Positions 36,765 through 45,373 of a DNA stretch of 64,000 nucleotides are shown here, piece after piece. Location: assembly GCF_900215355.1 (NCBI RefSeq), contig NZ_OBEA01000002.1, positions 670,164 through 734,163 on the forward strand, read 5' to 3'. This DNA is from Pseudooceanicola antarcticus. GTDB taxonomy: Bacteria; Pseudomonadota; Alphaproteobacteria; Rhodobacterales; Rhodobacteraceae. Numbering within the stretch: the first letter of the stretch is position 1; each line of letters opens with the position of its first letter. The translations under genes and the position numbers were made by a program. The notes under the pieces were generated by a model. That model was not told the origin of the DNA, made no database searches, and saw only the letters and a program-made list of their open reading frames with translations.

Positions 36765-37169
36765 TTACTCGGCGGCGTCCCGCGCCTTCATGGACGCGAT
36801 GACATTTGCCACCCATTCCATCTGCTCTTTCAACTCGTCGATGGCGACGTCGAGCTCCGCACGCTGGGCTTCCATGGTCTCCAGACGGTCCTGGGCAATT
36901 TCCAGGGTACGGGTCAGCTGCGTCTGCTGCTGGTCACCCATGTCATAGAGATCGAGAAGTTGCCGGATCTCTTCCAGGCTGAACCCGAAGCGCTTGCCGC
37001 GCAGGATCAGTTTCAGCCGGGCACGATCACGGCGCGTGAAGAGCCGTTTCTGGCCTTCGCGGATCGGAAAGAGCAGCTCCTTTGCTTCGTAGAACCGCAG
37101 GGTGCGCGGGGTCACCTGGAAGGCGTCGCACATCGCGCGGATCGTCATCAGGTCTTCAGTGTCCGTCAT
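36765..37169 (-). CDS. MerR family regulator, first paralogue
   Basis: A 134-residue regulator. The helix-turn-helix (MTIRAMCDAFQVTPRTLRFYE) and wing (FTRRDRARLKLILRGKRFGF) precede a coiled coil (residues 70-125, QTQLTRTLEIAQDRLE). It lacks the effector-binding cysteines of metal-sensing MerR proteins. It is close to the paralogue at 37.6 kb. Both resemble the LiuR type that controls fatty-acid or branched-chain catabolism. ATG 37169 is preferred over GTG 37178. The DmdC-like gene follows after 45 bases. Confidence 0.85.
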   Translation of the reverse strand: MTDTEDLMTIRAMCDAFQVTPRTLRFYEAKELLFPIREGQKRLFTRRDRARLKLILRGKRFGFSLEEIRQLLDLYDMGDQQQTQLTRTLEIAQDRLETMEAQRAELDVAIDELKEQMEWVANVIASMKARDAAE

Positions 37170-37560
37170 TTCTACCACTCAATATTTTTATCGATTGGTC
37201 GGAAATGCCGATCACGTCCCATCGATACAACGCCGATCTAAATTGACGTAAGTCATACGTCACGTCACATGCCGGTTTACGTAAGATAAGGCGAAATGTG
37301 CGGGAGAGAGCGCAATTTCCTTACCCTGCAAACCGGTGTCTTTTCGGCGCTGTCCCGTGAGAGCTGCACGACCTACGATTGCGGCCCGACCTCCGCGAAT
37401 CGCAGGTACGGGGGTAGTGGCAGCTAACCCATGACCTGCATGATGCTGTCCCTGACGCTTGAATCGGGCGTAAATGTGGCGTCTGCGGCGGAAACCCGGA
37501 ACAATCGCGGTAAATTGAGCGGATTGATCGCCAAATGTGAAGAACGCCCCGGCGCCGGTC
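37170..37560. other. Intergenic region between the two MerR genes
   Basis: About 390 bases without a gene. The merR-proximal part holds the ACGT boxes (37243-37284). The distal part (37290-37560) shows no clear structure. Short open frames in it overlap on both strands and look non-coding. Confidence 0.5.
37243..37284. promoter_or_regulatory. ACGT-box cluster upstream of the first merR gene
   Basis: TTGACGTAAG (37243), ATACGTCACGTCA (about 37255) and TTTACGTAA (37276-37284) give four ACGT cores in 37 bases, 75-115 bases before the merR start. The last is a perfect palindrome. The pattern is shared with the fadA upstream region at 33.5 kb. Autoregulation of merR and control of the DmdC-like gene are inferred. 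Confidence 0.55.
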
Positions 37561-37965
37561 CTACTGCGGGTCAAGTTCCGCTTTGGTTGTATCCCGCAGG
37601 TGGCGCAGCTCTTCCATGGCCTCGTCGATCTGGGCCCGCTGCTCTTCCAGCTGGCCCATCTGGCGATCCGCCATTTCGATCCAGGTCTTCATCTGCGCTT
37701 CCGAGCCCTGCTGCTCGCGCATCTCCAGCCACTGGCGGATTTCCTCAAGGCTGAAGCCGAAGCGGCGGCCGCGCATGATCAGGGTCATGCGGGCGATCTC
37801 GCGCGGGGTGTAAAACCGCGACCGGCCCTGGCGCTCGGGTTCCAGCAGCTCGATGTACTCGTAGTAGCGCAGGGTCCGCGGGGTCACGTCGAACTTCTCG
37901 CACATCTCCTTGAAAGAGAGACGAGGCTCGGTGTCGGCGGTCTGGGCAACAGGCTGGTCTTGCAT
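37561..37965 (-). CDS. MerR family regulator, second paralogue
   Basis: A 134-residue regulator paralogous to its neighbour: the helix-turn-helix (FKEMCEKFDVTPRTLRYYE) and wing (FYTPREIARMTLIMRGRRFGF) align, and the coiled-coil tail is of equal length. An N-terminal extension (QDQPVAQTADTEPRL) differs. No metal-binding cysteines follow the coil. ATG 37965 is chosen; the long open frame upstream is a shadow of the thioesterase gene. It is divergent from the thioesterase genes, so it may control them as well as fatty-acid genes. Confidence 0.85.
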   Translation of the reverse strand: MQDQPVAQTADTEPRLSFKEMCEKFDVTPRTLRYYEYIELLEPERQGRSRFYTPREIARMTLIMRGRRFGFSLEEIRQWLEMREQQGSEAQMKTWIEMADRQMGQLEEQRAQIDEAMEELRHLRDTTKAELDPQ

Positions 37966-38127
37966 GGGGGCCACTGGACTGGTTGATGACTTCAGGAAAG
38001 GTAAGGCGAGAGTCGCCCAAGGGCAACAGGTCGCTGCTTGTGCCCGGCGCGGATCGGAGGTTTCATGCCCTGAACCGTCTCGCGGCCGCGAAGCGCCAGC
38101 GTGCCTGCAGGGGCAGAAAGGACCATT

Positions 38128-38565
38128 ATGAGCGATGACAAGCAGTTGCGCATCGCGCAGCAATTCATCTCCAGCCTGCCGCATGCGCAGGCCCTGGGAA
38201 TCAAGGTGGTCGAGATCGTTCCCGGCCGCTCGGTCTTCGCCATGCCCTACGACGAGAAGCTGATCGGCGACCCGGCCACCGGCGTGCTGGCGGGGGGCGC
38301 GGTCTCGGCGCTGCTCGACACCACCTGCGGCGCGGCGGTGATGAGCCATCCCGAAAGCGCCGGGATGACCGCGACCCTGGATCTGCGCATCGACTACATG
38401 CGCCCCGCCACCCCCGGTCAGGCGATCCGCGCCGAGGCCGAATGCTACCATGTCACACGCTCGGTGGCCTTCGTCCGCGCCGTGGCGCTGGATGACGACC
38501 GCGAGCAGCCGGTGGCCACTGCCTCGGGCGCCTTCACCTTCACCAAGCAGGAGGCCAAGGCATGA
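38128..38565 (+). CDS. PaaI-type hotdog thioesterase, first of two
   Basis: A 145-residue hotdog-fold protein. GVLAGGAVSALLDTTCGAAV is the family helix with the catalytic Asp, and LDLRIDYMRPATPG the following strand. The family cleaves acyl-CoA or aromatic-CoA thioesters; the substrate is unknown. AAAGGA precedes ATG 38128. It overlaps the next thioesterase gene by ATGA and is divergent from the second MerR gene, so it fits the surrounding acyl-CoA theme. Confidence 0.85.
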   Translation: MSDDKQLRIAQQFISSLPHAQALGIKVVEIVPGRSVFAMPYDEKLIGDPATGVLAGGAVSALLDTTCGAAVMSHPESAGMTATLDLRIDYMRPATPGQAIRAEAECYHVTRSVAFVRAVALDDDREQPVATASGAFTFTKQEAKA

Positions 38566-39086
38566 AGCCCCGCAAGAGCTCTGCGCCGGAACCGGTCCAG
38601 GTGATCAAGCAACGGCGCGATGCGGCGCTGACGGCCCTGGTCTCGGCCTCGCCCTACGTGCGCTTCCTCGGGGTGCGCTTCGACCGGCGCGGCGACGAGC
38701 TGACGGCGATCCTGCCCTATGACGACATGCTGATCGGCAATCCGGGGCTGCCGGCGCTGCACGGGGGCGCCACCGCCGCCTTTCTCGAGGTGACGGCGAT
38801 GATGGGGCTCGCCTGGTCCCACTACTGGCCCGACCTCGAAGCGGGCCGCCTTGATCCCCAGGAGATGGCGGCGGGCAAGCTGCCGCGCCTGCCCAAGACC
38901 ATCGGGATGACCGTCGATTACCTGCGCTCGGGCCTGCCGCGCGATGCCTATGCACGGGCCGAGATCACCCGCTCCGGACGGCGCTATGCCTCGGTGCGGG
39001 CCGAGGCCTGGCAGGACAATGTCTCGCGGCCCATTGCCCATGTGACCGCGCATTTCCGCATGCCTTCCGGAGACGACAGATCGTGA
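38562..39086 (+). CDS. PaaI-type hotdog thioesterase, second of two
   Basis: A 174-residue hotdog-fold protein. GLPALHGGATAAFLEVTAMM corresponds to the family helix, with Glu where the first paralogue has Asp, and MTVDYLRSGLPRDAYARAE is the core strand. It is more diverged and longer than the first paralogue, with a basic N-terminus. The pair may form a heteromeric thioesterase. It overlaps the first gene by ATGA and the MATE gene by GTGA, so all three are one operon. Confidence 0.8.
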   Translation: MKPRKSSAPEPVQVIKQRRDAALTALVSASPYVRFLGVRFDRRGDELTAILPYDDMLIGNPGLPALHGGATAAFLEVTAMMGLAWSHYWPDLEAGRLDPQEMAAGKLPRLPKTIGMTVDYLRSGLPRDAYARAEITRSGRRYASVRAEAWQDNVSRPIAHVTAHFRMPSGDDRS

Positions 39087-40426
39087 CAGCCACAGCGACG
39101 CTGGCGGGCCCCCGTGGTCCGCTGACCCACCGGCGGGTGGTCAACCTTGCCCTGCCCATCGTGCTGTCCAATGCCACGGTGCCGATCCTCGGCGCGGTGG
39201 ATACCGGGGTGGTGGGCCAGCTGGGCCTGGCCGCGCCCATCGGGGCCGTCGGCATCGGTGCCGTGGTGCTGTCGGCGCTCTACTGGGTCTTCGGCTTCCT
39301 GCGCATGGGCACCACCGGGCTGACCGCCAATGCCGCGGGCGAGGGTAACGAGGCCGAGGTCGCGGCCCTGCTGACCCGCGCGATGATCATCGGGCTGGGG
39401 GCCGGGGTGGCGATCATCTGTCTGCAATACCCGCTCTTCTGGGCCGCTTTCCGGCTGTCTCCGGCCTCGGAAGAGGTCGAGGGGCTGGCCCGCAGCTACA
39501 TGCAGATCCGCATCTTCTCGGCGCCCGCGGCCATCGGGATCTATGGGCTGACGGGCTGGCTCATCGCGCAGGAGAGGACGCGCGGGGTGCTGGTGCTGCA
39601 GGTGGGCATGAACCTGGTCAATATCGGGCTCGACCTGCTCTTCGTGCTGGGGCTCGACTGGGGCGTCGAGGGCGTCGCCCTGGCGACCTTCATCGCCGAA
39701 TGGAGCGGGCTGGCGCTTGGCTTCTGGCTGTGCCGCGCCGCCTTCCGGGTGCCGGCCTGGCGCGACTGGGCGCGGGTCTTCGACCGGGTACGGCTGATGC
39801 GCATGGCGCTGGTCAACCGGGATATCCTGCTGCGCTCGCTGATGCTGCAGGCGGTGTTCATCCTTTTCATGTTCAAGGGCGCCGCCTTCGGAGACGTCCA
39901 GCTGGCCGCCAACCAGGTGCTGATCCAGTTCATGGAGATCACCGCCTTCGCCCTGGACGGCTTCGCCTTCGCCGCCGAGGCGCTGGTCGGACAGGCCATG
40001 GGGCGGCGCGACCGGCCGGGCCTGCGCCGGGCGGTGGTGCTGTCGTCGATCTGGGGCGGGGCGATCAGCCTGGCCATGGCGCTGGCCTTCGCGCTGGCGG
40101 GCGGGCTGCTGATCGACCTGCTCACGACCTCGGAAACCGTGCGCGAGGCGGCGCGGGTCTACCTGCCCTGGATGGTGGCGACGCCGATCTTCGGCATCAC
40201 CGCCTGGATGCTCGACGGGGTCTTCATCGGCGCCACGCGGGCCCGCGACATGCGCAACATGATGGCGGTGAGCCTCGTGATCTACCTCGCCGCGCTCTGG
40301 GTGCTGGTGCCGCTCATCGGCAATCACGGGCTTTGGGCCGCGATGCTGATCAGCTTCGTGGCGCGCGGCGTGACGCTGGCGCTGCGCTATCCGGCGCTGG
40401 AGGCAGAGGCCGCGCGGGCCGTGTGA
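39083..40426 (+). CDS. MATE family efflux transporter, DinF-like
   Basis: A 447-residue inner-membrane protein with about 12 helices in two repeats. NLALPIVLSNATVPILGAVDTG is the typical MATE first helix, and TGLTANAAGEGN and DGFAFAAEALVGQAMG are conserved DinF-type motifs. It exports drugs or metabolites with Na or H ions; the substrate is unknown. GTG 39083 overlaps the preceding stop. Coupling to two thioesterases hints at export of a thioesterase product. A dispersed repeat starts right after its stop. Confidence 0.88.
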   Translation: MTATATLAGPRGPLTHRRVVNLALPIVLSNATVPILGAVDTGVVGQLGLAAPIGAVGIGAVVLSALYWVFGFLRMGTTGLTANAAGEGNEAEVAALLTRAMIIGLGAGVAIICLQYPLFWAAFRLSPASEEVEGLARSYMQIRIFSAPAAIGIYGLTGWLIAQERTRGVLVLQVGMNLVNIGLDLLFVLGLDWGVEGVALATFIAEWSGLALGFWLCRAAFRVPAWRDWARVFDRVRLMRMALVNRDILLRSLMLQAVFILFMFKGAAFGDVQLAANQVLIQFMEITAFALDGFAFAAEALVGQAMGRRDRPGLRRAVVLSSIWGGAISLAMALAFALAGGLLIDLLTTSETVREAARVYLPWMVATPIFGITAWMLDGVFIGATRARDMRNMMAVSLVIYLAALWVLVPLIGNHGLWAAMLISFVARGVTLALRYPALEAEAARAV

Positions 40427-40429
40427 AGG

Positions 40430-40630
40430 GGGGAGGGGGCGCTGCCCCCTCTTGAGCCCTCGCGGGCTCAATTCACCCCTGGAGTACTTTCAGCCTGGTG
40501 ATGCGCATTGGGGGTGACAGAGGGGCTCCCTACGTCTTGGTCATGGGCGTGCCACGCTCCTGGCTGGAAAGGAGAGAGCCCTTCCGGGTCCTGTCCCGTC
40601 TCATCACCAGGCCTGAAATACTCCCGCCGG
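40430..40630. repeat. Dispersed paired element, copy E
   Basis: The left end has AGGGGGCGCTGCCCCCT and GAGCCCTCGCGGGCTC hairpins, then CCTGGAGTACTTTCAGCCTG ending GTGATG at 40503. The right end, 40602-40630, is CATCACCAGGCCTGAAATAC then TCCCGCCGG. The interior (about 40504-40601) aligns end to end with the reverse complement of copy A's interior, including an identical 18-base block at 40545-40562. It lies between the converging MATE and arsC-like genes. Confidence 0.7.
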
Positions 40631-40634
40631 AGGC

Positions 40635-40653
40635 CCCGCCCCGCAGGGGCGGG
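40635..40653 (-). terminator. Hairpin after the arsC-like gene
   Basis: CCCGCCCC-GCA-GGGGCGGG, a perfect 8-bp stem, starts five bases beyond the arsC-like stop on the minus strand. No U-tract follows. It directly abuts the right end of repeat copy E. Confidence 0.5.
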
Positions 40654-40658
40654 TTCCG

Positions 40659-41000
40659 TCAGAGGACGTCGAGCACGCGCTCGGGCGGTCGGGCGATGAC
40701 GGCGCGGTCGCAGTTGATGGCAACGGCGCGTTCGATGAGCTTCGGGTGGGCGGCCATTGCGACAAAGAGCGCGTCTTCGCTGCTGTCGCGGGTCAGGCCC
40801 AGCTCCTTGAAGAGCGCTTCCTTGACCCGCATCATCTCGATCACCGGGATGTCGAGTTTGCTCTGCAGGGCGCGCAGTTCGGTTTCCGAGGGGGCGTCGT
40901 CCAGGTAGCGGCGGACCTCGAACTCGGCGCCCGCCTCTTCCAGCAGCGCCAGGGCCTGGCGGGACTTCGAGCAGCGGGGGTTGTGCCAGAGAGTGATCAC
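40659..41000 (-). CDS. ArsC/Spx family arsenate-reductase-like protein
   Basis: A 113-residue thioredoxin-fold protein. [12 protein letters not shown] holds the catalytic Cys10, and [14 protein letters not shown] and [19 protein letters not shown] are family segments. The family uses glutathione and glutaredoxin to reduce arsenate, but many members (YfgD type) have other or unknown roles. No ars genes are nearby. It overlaps pyrD by ATGA and ends the DUF952-pyrD-arsC unit. Confidence 0.85.
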   Translation of the reverse strand: MITLWHNPRCSKSRQALALLEEAGAEFEVRRYLDDAPSETELRALQSKLDIPVIEMMRVKEALFKELGLTRDSSEDALFVAMAAHPKLIERAVAINCDRAVIARPPERVLDVL

Positions 41001-42076
41001 AGCCAGTCCTCCCGGCCCGTTCCCACGGCCTCGGCGACCGATGCGAAACCGTCCCGCGCCAGCAGGCGATCCAGCCCTTCGGCGATGCGGGGGATCAGCG
41101 AGAAGCCTTCGTAGACCAGCGCCGAATAGAGCTGCACCGCAGACGCGCCGGCGCGGATCTTGGCATAGGCCTGTTCGGCCGAGCCGACGCCGCCGACGCC
41201 GATCAGCGGGACCTCACCGCCGGTCAATTGCGACAGCCGCGCCAGCACGCGGGTCGAGCGCTCGAAGAGCGGTGCGCCGGAGAGGCCGCCGGTTTCGCCC
41301 TGGTGCGCCGAGGCCAGCCCGTCGCGCGCAAGCGTGGTATTGGTGGCTATCACCCCGTCGAGCTTCAGGGCAAGCGCCACATCGGCGATATCCTTCAGCC
41401 CCCCGGCATCGAGATCCGGGGCGATCTTGAGGAACACCGGCACGCGGCGCGCAAGACCGTCGCGGGTCTCGAGCACCTGTTCCAGCAGCGCGGTCAGCGC
41501 CGCCTTGCCCTGCAGGTCGCGCAGCTTTTCGGTATTGGGCGAAGAGACATTGACCGTGGCGAAATCCAGGTACTGACCGCAGCGGCCAAGCACGGCGGCG
41601 AAGTCACCGGCCTTTTCCACGGTGTCCTTGTTGGCGCCAAGGTTGAGGCCGATCACCGCGTCCGAGGGGCGGCGGGAGAGGCGCTCGGCCACGGCTTCCA
41701 TACCCTCGTTGTTGAAGCCGAAGCGGTTGATCACCGCGCGGTCCTCGGTCAGGCGGAAGAGACGGGGCTTGGGGTTGCCTGGCTGGGGGCGGGGCGTTGC
41801 CGCGCCGACCTCCAGGAAGCCGAAGCCCGCGCGCGAGAGCGGCGAAAGCAGCGTTGCGTTCTTGTCGAACCCGGCCGCCAGACCCAGCGGGTTGGCCAGG
41901 CGCAGCCCGGCGACCTCGCAGCGCAGCCGGTCCGAGGTGACCAGGCCCGCCAGCGGCACCATGCCAGAGCGCAGCGCCAGGGCGGAGAGCCCGTGGGCGC
42001 GCTCGGGGTCGAACTGGTGCAGGGCCGAAAGTCCCATGCGCTCTATCGCGCGGTCGAAGGCGCCCGGCAGGTTCAT
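40997..42076 (-). CDS. pyrD: Dihydroorotate dehydrogenase (quinone), class 2
   Basis: A 359-residue membrane-associated flavoenzyme oxidising dihydroorotate to orotate with quinone. The N-terminal amphipathic helix region ([20 protein letters not shown]), [31 protein letters not shown] with the catalytic Ser, and [19 protein letters not shown] identify class 2. I chose ATG 42076, which overlaps the DUF952 stop. It supplies UMP synthesis and is flanked by unrelated small genes. Confidence 0.95.
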   Translation of the reverse strand: MNLPGAFDRAIERMGLSALHQFDPERAHGLSALALRSGMVPLAGLVTSDRLRCEVAGLRLANPLGLAAGFDKNATLLSPLSRAGFGFLEVGAATPRPQPGNPKPRLFRLTEDRAVINRFGFNNEGMEAVAERLSRRPSDAVIGLNLGANKDTVEKAGDFAAVLGRCGQYLDFATVNVSSPNTEKLRDLQGKAALTALLEQVLETRDGLARRVPVFLKIAPDLDAGGLKDIADVALALKLDGVIATNTTLARDGLASAHQGETGGLSGAPLFERSTRVLARLSQLTGGEVPLIGVGGVGSAEQAYAKIRAGASAVQLYSALVYEGFSLIPRIAEGLDRLLARDGFASVAEAVGTGREDWL

Positions 42077-42411
42077 GCCATGTCCTCGGGGAAGCGATGC
42101 GCACCCTCGACGAGGGGCAGGGGCCAATGGGCCGTGACCTCGGAGAGCCGGAGCTTGCGGAAGAGATGCGGGAACAGCGCGCCGCCACGCGAGACCTCCC
42201 ATTTCAGCGCCTCACCGAGCGCTTCGGTCTCGACCGCGGCGAGGATCAGCCCCTCGGCACCGGCGAAATGCTTGGCGGCGGTCTCGGCGGCCTGCTCGGC
42301 GGTCGAGAAATGGATGAAGCCATCGGCCAGGTCGATGGGCGCGCCCGAGGTCTCCCCCTGCGCCACCAGATCCTGCCATTCGTCGGAGCGGAAAATCTTG
42401 TAGATCAGCAT
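42073..42411 (-). CDS. DUF952 family protein
   Basis: A 112-residue soluble protein with the DUF952 pattern: YKIFRSDEW at the start and [19 protein letters not shown] in the middle, then FPHLFRKL. Structures of the family resemble ADP-ribosyl or glutathione-binding folds, but no function is established. ATG 42411 is preceded by GGAGAGGCC. It overlaps pyrD by four bases, a conserved arrangement that suggests co-expression. Confidence 0.85.
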   Translation of the reverse strand: MLIYKIFRSDEWQDLVAQGETSGAPIDLADGFIHFSTAEQAAETAAKHFAGAEGLILAAVETEALGEALKWEVSRGGALFPHLFRKLRLSEVTAHWPLPLVEGAHRFPEDMA

Positions 42412-42462
42412 GGGCCTCTCCTGCACCGGAAAGGCCCTGCCGGTCAATTGAAGACGCGGGTT

Positions 42463-43308
42463 TCAGGCGCCAAGATCGGCCAGCACCTGCCGCATCAGCG
42501 CGATGTCCTCGGGGCGGGACAGGTTGGGGGCATGGCCGCAGCCTTCGATCTCTGTCACCTGCGGGCGGGGGCCGGTGACGGTCATCTTCTGGGCGATCTC
42601 CGCGGTCAGCAGGTCCGAGGTGGCGCCACGGATGACATGAACGGGCAGCGAGATACGCTCCCAGCGGTCCCAGGTGGTCAGCTCTTCCGCCGAGGCGGTG
42701 AACTGGATGGTGATGCGCGGATCGTAGTGCAGGGTGAACATGCCGTTGCCGCGCCGCCGGACAGAGCTGCGCGCCATGCGCCGCCAGAAGCGGTCACCCG
42801 CCGGGCCGAAGGGCAGGTAGGCGCTGCGGAACCAAACCTCTGCCTCGGTCACCGAGCGGAACTCGGGCGAGGTGCCGGCATAGGAGAGGATGCGGTCGAT
42901 GGCCTCTTGCGGGATCTCTGGGCCGATGTCGTTGATCACCAGCGCCGAGAGGCGCGCGGCCAGCGGCCCCGAGGCCATGCGCATCCCGATCAGCCCGCCC
43001 ATCGAGGTGCCCAGCCAGGCGGTCTTCTCGATCCCGTAGCGGTCCAGCATGTCGGTGGCGATGCCGGCGTAATACTCTACCGAGTACTCGGCGGCGGGGT
43101 TGATCGACCAGCTCGACAACCCGCGCCCGATGGTGTCGGGGCAGAGCACGAAGTAGCGATCCGACAGCGCCTCGGCCAGTTCGTCGAAATCGCGGCCGGT
43201 GCGGGCGAGGCCATGCCACATGACCAGCGGCGGCGCGGCGGGGTCGCCCCATTCGGCCACATGCAGCTCATGATCCAGGACCGGGATGAAGTTGAAACGG
43301 GGGGACAT
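42463..43308 (-). CDS. Alpha/beta hydrolase in the ABC-importer operon
   Basis: A 281-residue alpha/beta hydrolase. Nucleophile Ser102 is in GTSMGG (100-105), the oxyanion strand is VMWHGLARTG (29-38), an acidic residue is in IRGATSDLLT and the catalytic His is in GCGHAPNL near the C-terminus. There is no signal peptide, so it acts in the cytoplasm. Its ATG overlaps the permease stop by one base. It could hydrolyse the imported compound, for example an ester or lactone. Confidence 0.87.
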   Translation of the reverse strand: MSPRFNFIPVLDHELHVAEWGDPAAPPLVMWHGLARTGRDFDELAEALSDRYFVLCPDTIGRGLSSWSINPAAEYSVEYYAGIATDMLDRYGIEKTAWLGTSMGGLIGMRMASGPLAARLSALVINDIGPEIPQEAIDRILSYAGTSPEFRSVTEAEVWFRSAYLPFGPAGDRFWRRMARSSVRRRGNGMFTLHYDPRITIQFTASAEELTTWDRWERISLPVHVIRGATSDLLTAEIAQKMTVTGPRPQVTEIEGCGHAPNLSRPEDIALMRQVLADLGA

Positions 43309-44369
43309 CAGCGCGCTCCCTTGGCCGAAAGGGTGCCGACGATCCCCTTGGGGAAGAAGTAGACCAGAAGGATGAAGACGATGCCGAGCCAGAGCAGCCA
43401 GCGGTCGGGCGACAGGATCTCGGGCAGCAGCGGCAGGCCGGAAAGCGCCTCGGCGGCCGCACCCATCAGGTCGCGCAGGTAGTATTGTGCCAGCACCAGC
43501 AGGGTGGCGCCGATCACCGCGCCCCACATGGTGCCCATGCCTCCGATGACGACCATCAGCAGGATGTCGATCATGATGTCGAAGGAGAGCGCCGTCTCGG
43601 GGCCGGTGTACTTCAGCCAGACCGCGTAGACCGACCCCGCCAGCGAGGCGACCACGGCGGCGATGCAGAAGACGAAGGTGCGATAGGCCACGACGCGGTA
43701 GCCGATGGCCTCGGCGCGGGCCTCGTTCTCGCGGATCGCCTTCAGCACCGTGCCGATGGGAGAGCCGACGAGGCGCAGCATCACCACGAAGAGCATCAGG
43801 GACGACAGGAAGACGAAGTAATAGGCCGCCAGCTTGCCGTTCAGCCGCACCCCCCAGAGCTGCGCCACCTTGCCCTCGGCGTTCAGCCAGAGCTTGGTGG
43901 CGGGCTTGAAGAGGTCGGGGGCCTTGTAGGTGATGCCGTCCTCGCCACCGGTCAGGCCGGAAAGCTGGCTGGCCAGCACCAGTGCGACCGAGGCGGTGGC
44001 CAGCGTGATCATGGCGAAGAAGATCGCCTTCACCCGCAGCGAGAGCAGGCCGATGGCGACCGCGATGACCAGGGACAGCGCGACCCCGGCGAGGGCGCCG
44101 AGACCCACGGGCAGCCAGCCCGGCCCCATCTGGTCCAGCGCGATGGCACTGCCGTAGCTGCCGAAGCCGAAGAACATCACATGGGCGAAGCTGACGATGC
44201 CGGTGTAGCCGATCAGCAGGTCATAGCTGGCCACCAGTACGATGAAGACGCAGATCCGCGCCGCCACCTGGATCGAGCGCACGTCCTGGAACAGGAACGG
44301 CCAGAACAGCAGGGCGGCGGCGATGGCCAGCACGGCCAGCTTGATGATCAGGGAAGGTTTCTGGGTCAT
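43308..44369 (-). CDS. Branched-chain amino acid-type ABC permease (LivM class)
   Basis: A 353-residue inner-membrane permease with eight to ten helices. SYDLLIGYTGIVSFAHVMFFGFG is the LivM signature near residue 50. EARAEAIGYRVVAYRTFVFCIAA is the cytoplasmic loop that contacts the ATPase, and GGMGTMWGAVIGATLLVL follows. It pairs with the LivH-type gene one base upstream. The operon order is binding protein, LivG, LivF, LivH, LivM, hydrolase. The substrate is not clear. Confidence 0.9.
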   Translation of the reverse strand: MTQKPSLIIKLAVLAIAAALLFWPFLFQDVRSIQVAARICVFIVLVASYDLLIGYTGIVSFAHVMFFGFGSYGSAIALDQMGPGWLPVGLGALAGVALSLVIAVAIGLLSLRVKAIFFAMITLATASVALVLASQLSGLTGGEDGITYKAPDLFKPATKLWLNAEGKVAQLWGVRLNGKLAAYYFVFLSSLMLFVVMLRLVGSPIGTVLKAIRENEARAEAIGYRVVAYRTFVFCIAAVVASLAGSVYAVWLKYTGPETALSFDIMIDILLMVVIGGMGTMWGAVIGATLLVLAQYYLRDLMGAAAEALSGLPLLPEILSPDRWLLWLGIVFILLVYFFPKGIVGTLSAKGAR

Positions 44370-44370
44370 G

Positions 44371-45363
44371 TCATTTCACCGCCGGCTTCAGCCCATTGGG
44401 CCGCCACAGAAGGATCGCCATCATCAGCAGCATGTTGGATGCCAGCGACAGCTTGGGGGCCAGGAAGCCCACGTAGTTGCTCATCAGCCCGACCAGGATC
44501 GCGCCCAGAAGGGTGCCCTGGACCGAACCCAGCCCGCCGATGATCACCACGATGAAGACGACGATCATCATGTCGGCACCGAGGTGCGGGGTGATCAGGG
44601 TCTCGTAGCCCGCCCACATGGCGCCCCCCAGGGCGGCCAGGGCAGAGCCCACCATGAATACGCCGATGAACAGCCGGTCGATGCGGAAGCCCAAGGCCTC
44701 GACCATCTCGCGGTTCTCGACACCGGCGCGGATCAGCAGCCCCAGCCGGGTGCGGTTGAGCACGAAATAGAGCGCGGCATAGGCCAGCAGGCCAAGGGCG
44801 AAGGCGAAGGCGCGGTAGATCTCGATGGTGATGTCACCGATGACGAAGGCGCCTTCCAGGAAGGCGGGCCGTCCGACGCTGAAGGGCGTGCCGCCCCAGA
44901 TCGCCAGGATCAGCTCTTCGACGACGATCAGCGCGCCCATGGTGATCAGGATCTGGCGCAGGTGGTCGGCGTAGACGGGCTTGATGATGACGGTCTCGAA
45001 GAACCAGCCTGCAACAAGGCCAAAGAGCATCGCCGCGCCGAAGGCCACCAGCAGGGCGGCGGCGTTCAGCAGCACGCTTTCGGCCCCCAGCCAGCCGCCC
45101 ATGGCCGCCAGCACGCTGGCCGAGATGAAGGCACCGAGGCTGATGAAGGCCGAATGGCCGAAGTTCAGCACGTCCATCAGGCCGAAGACGAGGCTCAGGC
45201 CAGAGGCCATGAGGAAGATCATCATGCCCATGGCCAGGCCGGCCACGGTCAGCGTCGCCCAGCTCGAGGGCGCGCCGATCAGCACGAAGGCCAGCACGGC
45301 GACCGCCAGGGGCAGCAGGTAGACGCCGCCCAGCCGGTCGATGGTTTCGTTCAGTCGTTCCAT
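44371..45363 (-). CDS. Branched-chain amino acid-type ABC permease (LivH class)
   Basis: A 330-residue inner-membrane permease. LSLVFGLMDVLNFGHSAFISLGA is the LivH signature near residue 58, and ENREMVEALGFRIDRLFIGVF and GGLGSVQGTLLGAILVGL are conserved later motifs. ATG 45363 is chosen over the longer frame, with GGGGAAGAG upstream. It forms the translocation pore with the LivM-type protein. The short gap from LivF (ten bases) supports one transcript. Confidence 0.9.
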   Translation of the reverse strand: MERLNETIDRLGGVYLLPLAVAVLAFVLIGAPSSWATLTVAGLAMGMMIFLMASGLSLVFGLMDVLNFGHSAFISLGAFISASVLAAMGGWLGAESVLLNAAALLVAFGAAMLFGLVAGWFFETVIIKPVYADHLRQILITMGALIVVEELILAIWGGTPFSVGRPAFLEGAFVIGDITIEIYRAFAFALGLLAYAALYFVLNRTRLGLLIRAGVENREMVEALGFRIDRLFIGVFMVGSALAALGGAMWAGYETLITPHLGADMMIVVFIVVIIGGLGSVQGTLLGAILVGLMSNYVGFLAPKLSLASNMLLMMAILLWRPNGLKPAVK

Positions 45364-45373
45364 TCTCTTCCCC

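Noticed and set aside
37561..38451. Extension of the second MerR frame to 296 codons
   Set aside because: The extra part is antisense to the thioesterase gene; the MerR homology begins after ATG 37965.
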